Translations under genes and position numbers: made by a program
NCBI GenBank assembly: GCA_013823505.1
Contig: PNMH01000089.1
Span: 1 to 13,327 of the forward strand
Reading direction: 5' to 3'
DNA length: 13,327 nucleotides
Source: Polaromonas sp.
GTDB taxonomy: Bacteria; Pseudomonadota; Gammaproteobacteria; Burkholderiales; Burkholderiaceae
The notes under the pieces: generated by a model
The model's input: the letters and a program-made list of their open reading frames with translations, nothing else
What the model was told of the DNA's origin: nothing
The model's database searches: none
Shown: piece by piece, positions 7,577 through 13,327 of the stretch
Layout of the letters: each line of letters begins with the position of its first letter
Numbering within the stretch: the first letter of the stretch is position 1

Positions 7577-8395
7577 TCAGGTGGCGAGGAAGCTGCGCAT
7601 CGCCACCAGGGTTTCTTCGGGCGCTTCGGTCATCTGGTGGTGACCCACAGGCACGCTGGCAACCAGCACGCGCAAGCCCTTCGCCCTGGCGGCGGTGATC
7701 AAGCCCTGCGCAGCTTTGGGCTGCGTCATCTGGTCCTGCCCACCCAGCAGGAAGAGCACCGGGCAGGTGAGCTGCGCCACGGCCGATTCACCGCCGGCGT
7801 AGCTGTCGCAGGCCACGAAGCCGCGGTGAAACACATTGACCTGGGTGTTGCTGCGCAGCACCCGGCGACCCAGCGCCATGCTCGCGCCATAGACCCAGGT
7901 GCCCGGGCCGAGCGCGGAGGGTGGCGCGGCCAGCGTGCTGCGTGAAAACACGTTGACCATCTTGAGCGCCTTCTCGGGCTCGTTGAGCGAGGCCTCGATC
8001 AGTGCGGGCGACACCTTCATGGGGTAGGCCGTGCCCACCAGCACCAGGTGGCTCACTCGGTCTTTCAGGCGCGCGGCCGCTTCCAGCGCAATGAGGGAAC
8101 CCCAGCTGTGGCCGACCAGCGCGGCTTTCTGCACGCCGGCTGCGTCGAGCAGGGCGGCCACGAAACCGGCCGCGGCATCCACGGAAGCCGGCGCCTCGCC
8201 TTCGCTCTTGCAGTGGCCTGGCAGGTCCACCGCGAGCACGTTCCAGCCGTGGTGGGCGAGGTAGCGGCTCTGCAGGATCCAGACGCTGTGGTCGTTGAGC
8301 ACGCCGTGGATGAAGACCACGGTGGGTTTGGCGGCGTCGAAGGGCTTCCCGCCGGTGTAGCAGTAGGTGTTGGCGCCATTCACTTGCAGGTACAT
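7577..8395 (-). CDS. Alpha/beta hydrolase
   Basis: A cytoplasmic serine hydrolase of the alpha/beta-fold family, 272 residues, no signal peptide. The oxyanion-hole motif HG is at 30-31 (VVFIHGVLNDHSVW). The nucleophile elbow GHSWGS at 95-100 gives Ser97; the likely acid is Asp221 in LGGQDQMTQP; the likely base is His252 in VPVGHHQM. The DLPGHCKSEG loop at 57-66 is typical of esterase, epoxide-hydrolase and haloperoxidase-like members. The cap region lies between about 125 and 200. The substrate is not predictable. It begins 2 bases after the stop of the O-acetylhomoserine sulfhydrylase gene, so the two are almost certainly co-transcribed. It is shorter than homoserine O-acetyltransferase MetX, also an alpha/beta-fold enzyme, and I do not think it is MetX. 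Confidence 0.9.
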   Translation of the reverse strand: MYLQVNGANTYCYTGGKPFDAAKPTVVFIHGVLNDHSVWILQSRYLAHHGWNVLAVDLPGHCKSEGEAPASVDAAAGFVAALLDAAGVQKAALVGHSWGSLIALEAAARLKDRVSHLVLVGTAYPMKVSPALIEASLNEPEKALKMVNVFSRSTLAAPPSALGPGTWVYGASMALGRRVLRSNTQVNVFHRGFVACDSYAGGESAVAQLTCPVLFLLGGQDQMTQPKAAQGLITAARAKGLRVLVASVPVGHHQMTEAPEETLVAMRSFLAT

Positions 8396-8397
8396 GG

Positions 8398-9708
8398 TCA
8401 GACTCCCGCCTTTTCTGCGGCCTTCAAGGCGCGCTTCAAGTCGTCGATCAGGTCGTCGGCGTCCTCCAGTCCGATCGAGAGGCGGATCGTGCCCGGCCCG
8501 ATGCCGCCTGCTGCCAGCGCTTCGTCGCTCATGCGGAAGTGGGTGGTGCTCGCCGGGTGGATCACCAGCGAGCGGCAGTCGCCCACGTTCGCCAGGTGGC
8601 TGAAGATCTTGAGCGCTTCGATGAAGGCCTTGCCTTGTTCGCGGCTGCCTTTGATGTCGAAGCTGAACACCGAGCCTGCGCCCTTGGCGCCGAAGCGCAG
8701 CAGCTTCTCGGCGAGGGCGTGGCTGGGGTGGGTCTCCAGCAGCGGGTGGCCCACACGACTCACCAGCGGGTGGCTGGCCAGGAACTGCACCACCTTTTCG
8801 GTGTTGCCCATGTGGCGGTCCATGCGCAGCGAGAGCGTTTCGATGCCTTGCAGGATCAGCCAGGCGCTGTGCGGCGAGAGGCAGGCACCGAAGTCGCGCA
8901 GGCCTTCGCGGCGGGCGCGCAGCAGAAAGGCGCCCACCGTGCTTTCTTCGCTGAACACCATGTTGTGAAAGCCCGCGTAGGCCTCGGTCAGCTCAGGGAA
9001 GCGCCCCGACTTTTCCCAGTCAAAGCTGCCTGCGTCCACCACCACGCCACCGATCACGGTGCCGTGGCCGCTGAGAAACTTGGTGGCCGAGTGGTAGACC
9101 AGATCGGCGCCGAGCTCGAAGGGCTTGATGAGGTAGGGCGTGGTCAGCGTCGAATCCACCAGCAACGGCACACCGGCTTCGTGCGCGATCTGCGAGACGG
9201 TGGGGATGTCCAGCACGTCCAGGCCGGGGTTGCCCACGGTCTCGCCAAAAAAGAGTTTGGTGTTCGGTCGCACGGCAGCGCGCCAGCCGTCGATGTCGCC
9301 CGGCTTCACAAACGTGGTCTCGATGCCGAAGCGGCGCACCGTGTAGTGCAGCAGGTTCTGGCTGCCCCCGTAGAGCGCGGTGCTGGCGACGATGTGCGAA
9401 CCCGCGCCCATGAGCGTGGCCACGCTCAGGTGAAGCGCGGCCTGGCCGCTGGCGGTGGCAATGGCGCCAATGCCACCTTCGAGCGCGGCCATGCGCTGCT
9501 CGAACACCGCGTTGGTCGGGTTGCTGATGCGGCTGTACACGTGGCCGGCGCGCTCCAGGTTGAACAGGGCAGCGGCGTGGTCGCTGGATTCGAAGACGAA
9601 GGAGGTGGTGAGGTGGATCGGCACGGCGCGCGCGCCGGTGGCGGGGTCGGGCGCGGCGCCCGCGTGCAGCGCGAGCGTGTCGAAGCCTGGGTCTGAGTAA
9701 CCGGACAT
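8398..9708 (-). CDS. metY: O-acetylhomoserine sulfhydrylase (PLP-dependent)
   Basis: A Cys/Met-metabolism PLP enzyme, 436 residues. It makes homocysteine (or methionine) from O-acetylhomoserine and sulfide (or methanethiol) in the cytoplasm. The Schiff-base lysine is Lys210 in SATKFLSGHGTVIGG; upstream are YSRISNPTNAVFEQR (58-72), ASGQAALHL (86-94) and the PLP-contacting LLVDSTLTTPYLIKP (182-196). The C-terminal part has VGDCRSLVIHPASTTH (375-390) and IRLSIGLED. The length and the 227-249 insertion suit the O-acetylhomoserine type rather than the roughly 400-residue O-succinylhomoserine type (MetZ) or cystathionine gamma-synthase, though these are close relatives. The start at 9708 is fixed by an AGGAGA ribosome site about 7 bases upstream; the frame stays open to 10134 but that extension lies antisense to the CBS gene. 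It shares a 129-base divergent region with that gene. Confidence 0.92.
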   Translation of the reverse strand: MSGYSDPGFDTLALHAGAAPDPATGARAVPIHLTTSFVFESSDHAAALFNLERAGHVYSRISNPTNAVFEQRMAALEGGIGAIATASGQAALHLSVATLMGAGSHIVASTALYGGSQNLLHYTVRRFGIETTFVKPGDIDGWRAAVRPNTKLFFGETVGNPGLDVLDIPTVSQIAHEAGVPLLVDSTLTTPYLIKPFELGADLVYHSATKFLSGHGTVIGGVVVDAGSFDWEKSGRFPELTEAYAGFHNMVFSEESTVGAFLLRARREGLRDFGACLSPHSAWLILQGIETLSLRMDRHMGNTEKVVQFLASHPLVSRVGHPLLETHPSHALAEKLLRFGAKGAGSVFSFDIKGSREQGKAFIEALKIFSHLANVGDCRSLVIHPASTTHFRMSDEALAAGGIGPGTIRLSIGLEDADDLIDDLKRALKAAEKAGV

Positions 9709-9837
9709 GCGGAGGTCTCCTGGGTGTGCCGGTGTCGCGGCACGGGGCTGACGCGCACTGGTTTTGAGCGGTATTGTGGGGGTATATTGCGGGCATGCCA
9801 GCCCTGCTGGAGACACCACCACAACAGGAGACCAGCC
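9709..9837. promoter_or_regulatory. Divergent control region between metY and the CBS-pair gene
   Basis: It must hold promoters for both genes and is more AT-rich around 9762-9790 than its surroundings. For the plus strand, CTGACG (9748-9753) with TATTGT (9772-9777), 18 bases apart, is one possible -35/-10 pair; TATATT (9783-9788) is another -10-like box. Two small hairpins are visible: GTGCCG/CGGCAC (9726-9731 with 9738-9743), just upstream of the metY ribosome site, and CCAGC/GCTGG (9798-9802 with 9806-9810), before the CBS-gene ribosome site. I see no SAM riboswitch architecture. The promoter assignments are weak. Confidence 0.35.
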
Positions 9838-10305
9838 ATGAAAGTCAGCGACATCCTTCGCGTCAAGGGCGGCACGCTCTACACCACCCACCCCATGGAA
9901 ACGCTGCAGCGCGCGGTGGAGACCATGTCCCAGTTCGACATCGGTTCGCTGGCGGTGATGGAGCACGGCGAGCTGGTCGGCATGCTGACCTTCCGCGAGA
10001 TCATCCACACCCTGGCACGCAACGGTGGCGCGCTGGGCGAAAAGACGGTGCGTACCGTCATGGACGACCACCCCATGAGCTGCACGCCCGAGACCGAGCT
10101 GGAGCAGGTGCGACCCATGATGCTGGAGCGGCACACCCGCTACATGCCGGTGATGGACAACAAGATGCTCATGGGCGTGATCAGCTTCTACGACGTGGCC
10201 AAGGCCGTGGTGGACAGCCAGAACTTCGAGAACCAGATGCTCAAGGCCTACATCCGCGACTGGCCAGCGGAAGACGAAGCGCAGCCAGCCGCCCCGGCCC
10301 GCTGA
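9838..10305 (+). CDS. CBS-pair domain protein
   Basis: A small cytoplasmic protein of 155 residues made of little more than two CBS domains (about residues 6-62 and 72-128), which in this fold pair to form an adenine-nucleotide-binding module. The first contains TLQRAVETMSQFDIGSLAVMEHGELVGMLTFREIIH. The second contains TVMDDHPMSCTPETELEQVRPMMLERHTRYMPVMDNKMLMGVISFYDVAKAVV. Stand-alone CBS proteins are often mislabelled as IMP dehydrogenase; no catalytic domain is present. The likely role is sensing AMP, ATP or S-adenosyl ligands for an unknown partner. The start is chosen at 9838 because AGGAG (9826-9830) stands 7 bases before it and the first residues MKVSDIL match the usual N-terminus; upstream in-frame codons to 9724 have no such support. 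A bidirectional terminator begins 9 bases after the stop. Confidence 0.9.
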   Translation: MKVSDILRVKGGTLYTTHPMETLQRAVETMSQFDIGSLAVMEHGELVGMLTFREIIHTLARNGGALGEKTVRTVMDDHPMSCTPETELEQVRPMMLERHTRYMPVMDNKMLMGVISFYDVAKAVVDSQNFENQMLKAYIRDWPAEDEAQPAAPAR

Positions 10306-10313
10306 GCTGAACA

Positions 10314-10360
10314 GCCCCCATGAAAAACGCCCCGCAAGCCGGGGCTTTTTTCATGGGGGC
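10314..10360. terminator. Bidirectional intrinsic terminator with extended outer stem
   Basis: A near-perfect inverted repeat between two convergent genes. The inner stem is GCCCCG (10329-10334) with CGGGGC (10340-10345) around a 5-base loop CAAGC. It is flanked by an A run on the left (10323-10327) and a T run on the right (10346-10351), so each strand has a GC stem followed by a U tract. Outside this, GCCCCCATG (10314-10322) and CATGGGGGC (10352-10360) also pair, so 14 outer plus 6 inner base pairs form with a single mismatch (10328 against 10346). It serves the CBS gene (stop at 10305) on the plus strand and phaZ (stop at 10371) on the minus strand. Confidence 0.9.
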
Positions 10361-10370
10361 CGCTGCAGAC

Positions 10371-11582
<1,212 letters not shown>

Positions 11583-11671
11583 GTTGGCATCCTGAAACAA
11601 CGTGTCGCTTTGCAGGCAAGGAACGCGCCAGCCAGCGCTGCACCGCCCCGGTGCGCACGGTGACACTTTTG

Positions 11672-11686
11672 TGGCACAGCCCTTGC
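11672..11686 (+). promoter_or_regulatory. Putative sigma-54 (RpoN) promoter of the GST gene
   Basis: TGGCAC, 5 bases, TTGC matches the -24/-12 consensus (TGGCACG-N4-TTGC) except at the G after TGGCAC. The invariant GG is at 11673-11674 and the invariant GC at 11685-11686, with exactly 10 bases between them, and T follows. Transcription would start near 11698, giving a leader of about 30 bases with the GST ribosome site GAGGAG at 11718-11723. Activator sites would have to lie inside or near the 5' end of phaZ. No obvious sigma-70 promoter competes in this 146-base gap. Confidence 0.5.
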
Positions 11687-11728
11687 TGAGAGGAAGCGTC
11701 CACGACGCAGGGTCTACGAGGAGCAGGC

Positions 11729-12385
11729 ATGGCCACAACGGTACTCACGATCAGCAGCAAGAACTACGGTGCCTGGGCCCTGCGCGGCTGGCTCATGGCG
11801 CGCCTGGCCAAGCTGGAGTTCACCGAAAAGATCATCTCCCCCGACGATCCGGCCATGAAAGCCGAAATGCTGTTGCTCTCGGCCTCCATGCGGGTGCCGG
11901 CGCTGGAGCATGAGGGCATCCATGTGTGGGACACGCTGGCGATAGGCGAATACCTCAACGAAATCAAGCCTAAGGCAGGCTTGTTACCAGCCGACCGTGC
12001 GGCGCGTGCGCATTGCCGCGCGATCTGCGGCGAGATGCATTCGGGCTTCAGCGCCATGCGTTCGTCGTTGCCAATGAACATCAAGGCCCACTTCCCAAAT
12101 TTCAAACTCTGGTCGCGCGCGCGCACCGACATCGACCGCATCGAGGCGATATGGACGGAGTGTCTGGAAACCTATGGCGGGCCGTACCTGTTCGGTGCGA
12201 AGCCCTGCATGGCGGACGCGATGTTCGCGCCGGTGGTGACGCGTTTCATCACCTACGGGGTGGCGATCGACGAGGCGTGTGTGGCGTATTGCGACACCAT
12301 CATGGCGCTGCCGGCAATGAAGGAGTGGGTGGCGGCTGCGGAGGCTGAGCCGGATGACATTGATGAGCTGGATGCGGAGTTCTGA
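11729..12385 (+). CDS. Glutathione S-transferase family protein
   Basis: A cytoplasmic GST-fold protein of 218 residues, full length. The N-terminal thioredoxin-like domain (about 1-83) begins with a beta strand ending in ISSKNYGAWALRGWLM, where Ser9 or Ser10 would be the candidate activating hydroxyl. The cis-proline motif is MRVPALEHEG (54-63, Pro57), and the glutathione gamma-glutamyl contact that is usually Glu/Gln-Ser appears as Asp68-Thr69 in VWDTLAIGEYL. The all-alpha C-terminal domain (about 90-205) contains PYLFGAKPCMADAMFAPVVTRFITYGV (152-178), the usual core helix and N-capping region of this subgroup. The tail is acidic (DDIDELDAEF). The physiological substrate is unknown. The ribosome site is GAGGAG, 5 bases before the ATG. 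The upstream sigma-54-like site suggests conditional expression. Element A of the hairpin repeats starts 38 bases after its stop. Confidence 0.92.
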   Translation: MATTVLTISSKNYGAWALRGWLMARLAKLEFTEKIISPDDPAMKAEMLLLSASMRVPALEHEGIHVWDTLAIGEYLNEIKPKAGLLPADRAARAHCRAICGEMHSGFSAMRSSLPMNIKAHFPNFKLWSRARTDIDRIEAIWTECLETYGGPYLFGAKPCMADAMFAPVVTRFITYGVAIDEACVAYCDTIMALPAMKEWVAAAEAEPDDIDELDAEF

Positions 12386-12423
12386 GGTGTTTTCTTTCGT
12401 GGCGTTTCTCGGCTGAACCTCGC

Positions 12424-12523
12424 GGGATCGGGCACCTGGGCGCTCTGCTCCGCGAATGTCCCCCGGGGCCTGCGGCCCCTCCTCCTTTATTTCGCTGCGC
12501 AGAACGCCCAGGCGCCCGATCCC
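12424..12523 (+). repeat. Hairpin repeat element, copy A
   Basis: A roughly 100-base element able to fold almost completely. Arms 12424-12456 and 12491-12523 pair at 29 of 33 positions. The apex carries its own hairpin, GGGGCC-TGC-GGCCCC (12465-12479), followed by a pyrimidine stretch TCCTCCTTTATTTC. The central 53 bases (12448-12500) recur, inverted, in copy B with 2 differences. The outer arms (12424-12447 and 12500-12523) do not match those of copy B except loosely. It lies just downstream of the GST gene and is oriented so that GST transcription enters the core in the same sense as cupin transcription enters copy B. It may be a multicopy REP-like element or a structured 3' end; neither is proven from one window. 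Confidence 0.85.
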
Positions 12524-12570
12524 CAACAGCGGGTTGGTTCGTCACTGCAGGCATGCCCGCACGCGGGCGA

Positions 12571-12668
12571 GGCCCAGGAGGATGGGTGCGCGGCGCAGCG
12601 AAATAAAGGGGGAGGGGCCGCAGGCCCCGGAGGACATTCGCGGAGCCGCGTACCCATCCTCCCGGGCC
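12571..12668 (-). repeat. Hairpin repeat element, copy B (inverted)
   Basis: The second copy lies on the opposite strand. Arms 12571-12602 and 12637-12668 pair at 28 of 32 positions. The core 12593-12645 is the reverse complement of the copy A core with 2 mismatches, and the apical hairpin GGGGCC-GCA-GGCCCC (12614-12628) is conserved. The closing arms (12571-12592 with 12647-12668) are built on GGAGGATGGGT and its complement, different from copy A. The short sequences GGGTTGGT (12531-12538) and ACCAACCC (12670-12677) form a further small inverted repeat around this copy. Between the copies (12524-12570) there is only a minor hairpin GCCCG/CGGGC (12555-12568). The rest of the 318-base gap between GST and the cupin gene shows no coding sequence I would accept. 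Confidence 0.85.
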
Positions 12669-12703
12669 CACCAACCCAGCAGGCCAGAACTCCCCGACTC
12701 CAA

Positions 12704-13126
12704 TCAACCCCAAGGCGCAGGCTTTGGAATCTCACAAACCGGCTCAACATCCACCGTCTTGAAATCCGCCGGCGACACGATCTCCAGGTACTCCATGTCC
12801 GGTGAATAGTCGAACAGGTAGTGGCGAATCCCCGGGCGCTGGTGCACACAGTCCCCGGCCTCCACCAGCGTTACTTGGTCTTCGTACATGAACTTGGCCC
12901 AGCCCTTGATCATGATCACGATCTGGAAGTCTGCCTCGTGCCGGTGCCAGCCCGTGCCCTCTTCGGGCGGCAGGTTGGCCTTCACCAGGTGCGCGATCAC
13001 CTTGCCGTGGGTCGCGGCGGCGATGCCGAGATCGCGGTAGAGGAAAAAATCCCGCAGACCACCCGAAGCCCAGGGGTTGTCGGTGCCTTTGACGTGCGAG
13101 AACAGGGTGCTGGTGCGATCGAGCAT
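12704..13126 (-). CDS. Small single-domain cupin protein
   Basis: A predicted cytoplasmic cupin of 140 residues, one conserved beta-barrel domain. Motif 1 is GTGWHRHEADFQIVIMIKG (57-75): it keeps His61 and His63, but the position that is normally the metal-binding Glu is Gln68 (spacing from the His pair and to Gly75 fits exactly). Motif 2 is GDCVHQRPGIRH (91-102) with His102 as the third His. A metal site with 3-His plus Gln, or 3-His only, is therefore possible. The order ...WHRHE...MIKGWAKFMYED...LVEAGD is typical of small cupins of unknown role; the substrate is not predictable. The start at 13126 is fixed by AAGGAG (complement of 13133-13138) 6 bases upstream. The frame stays open to 13255 without support. 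It is divergent from aroC and converges with GST across the hairpin elements. Confidence 0.87.
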   Translation of the reverse strand: MLDRTSTLFSHVKGTDNPWASGGLRDFFLYRDLGIAAATHGKVIAHLVKANLPPEEGTGWHRHEADFQIVIMIKGWAKFMYEDQVTLVEAGDCVHQRPGIRHYLFDYSPDMEYLEIVSPADFKTVDVEPVCEIPKPAPWG

Positions 13127-13162
13127 GGTGTGCTCCTTTCTGGGGCTGCACAGCAACGATTT

Positions 13163-13175
13163 GCTGCACTGCAGC
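13163..13175. promoter_or_regulatory. Palindrome in the cupin-aroC divergent region, possible operator
   Basis: GCTGCA-C-TGCAGC is a perfect 13-base dyad, extended imperfectly as TTG...CAA. It lies 37 bases upstream of the cupin start, where a repressor or LysR-type activator site could act. A 14-base near-repeat, CAGCGCAAAGCACG (13172-13185) and CAGCGCAAGGCACG (13226-13239), follows in direct orientation with one mismatch. No regulator gene is in view; the role is a guess. Confidence 0.3.
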
Positions 13176-13277
13176 GCAAAGCACGAAATGTTCCTGTTGA
13201 CCGCTGGCCCTTGCGTCCCGTTTTCCAGCGCAAGGCACGCACCAGACTGGCCCACCGGTGCACCAGCGTGCCTCAGG

Positions 13278-13283
13278 GATAAT
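13278..13283 (+). promoter_or_regulatory. Candidate -10 box of aroC
   Basis: GATAAT is a good -10 hexamer only 7 bases before the aroC ATG. If used, the transcript would start at or within a base or two of the start codon. No convincing -35 hexamer lies 16-18 bases upstream. The overlapping AGGGA (13275-13279) could instead be a weak, distant ribosome site. Confidence 0.35.
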
Positions 13284-13290
13284 CCAGCGC

Positions 13291-13327
13291 ATGAGCGGCA
13301 ACACCTTCGGCACCCTGTTTTGCGTCA
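13291..13327 (+). CDS. aroC: Chorismate synthase, first 12 codons (cut by window edge)
   Basis: The product would convert 5-enolpyruvylshikimate-3-phosphate to chorismate, the last step of the shikimate pathway, using reduced FMN. Only MSGNTFGTLFCV is visible. This is the highly conserved N-terminus of AroC in betaproteobacteria (compare [20 protein letters not shown] in E. coli), and recognition rests on it alone. The ATG at 13291 is the only sensible start. The gene is divergent from the cupin gene with 164 bases between the starts. Confidence 0.88.
   Translation, partial: MSGNTFGTLFCV

Noticed and set aside
9709..9837. SAM-type riboswitch before metY
   Set aside because: The leader contains only short hairpins and no match to the conserved core of SAM riboswitches that I can recognise.
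9709..10134. Upstream extension of the metY frame to 578 residues
   Set aside because: It lies antisense to the well-supported CBS gene, while the 9708 start has a good ribosome site and gives the normal family length.
12300..12849. Open frames across the hairpin-repeat region (for example 12300-12713 minus and 12456-12809 plus)
   Set aside because: They are Pro/Arg/Gly-rich by-products of GC-rich repeats, have no ribosome sites and show no protein-like pattern.

Overview
The window looks like chromosome from a high-GC betaproteobacterium, most likely a member of the Comamonadaceae (Hydrogenophaga/Acidovorax/Rhodoferax type). The grounds are strong G/C at third codon positions, an intracellular polyhydroxyalkanoate depolymerase, an O-acetylhomoserine sulfhydrylase and the style of the aroC, thyA and folA termini. 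This placement is made from recognition of protein families, not from a search. There is no integrase, transposase, phage gene, CRISPR array, tRNA or rRNA, so the window reads as core genome with a few accessory pieces.

Left block (1-4642, all minus strand): one tightly packed gene string. In order of transcription it is a DUF2069 membrane protein, an FAD-linked oxidase, a secreted Sel1/SLT lytic transglycosylase, thyA, an EamA-family permease and the first 25 codons of folA. The first three junctions are 4-base ATGA overlaps and the last two gaps are 18 and 4 bases, so it is very probably one operon with translational coupling. ThyA makes dTMP and dihydrofolate, and FolA reduces the dihydrofolate back to tetrahydrofolate, so the two ends of the thyA-EamA-folA segment are one biochemical cycle.

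Middle block (4678-10305): a YihY/BrkB-type membrane protein (plus) meets a cytochrome P450 (minus) almost end to end. Divergent from the P450 is a 77-residue secreted protein with six cysteines in the mature part, which I do not recognise. It converges on a two-gene unit read leftward, an O-acetylhomoserine sulfhydrylase followed after 2 bases by an alpha/beta hydrolase. A CBS-pair protein is divergent from the sulfhydrylase gene and ends at an unusually long, perfectly placed bidirectional terminator.

Right block (10371-13327): phaZ (minus) is divergent from a glutathione S-transferase gene (plus), whose upstream region holds an excellent match to a sigma-54 promoter. The GST gene converges on a small cupin gene (minus). 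The 318-base gap between them is filled by two inverted copies of a roughly 100-base hairpin element. They share a nearly identical 53-base core, but each is closed by a stem whose arms differ from the other copy while remaining self-complementary. This pair is the most interesting structure in the window. The window ends in the first codons of aroC (chorismate synthase).
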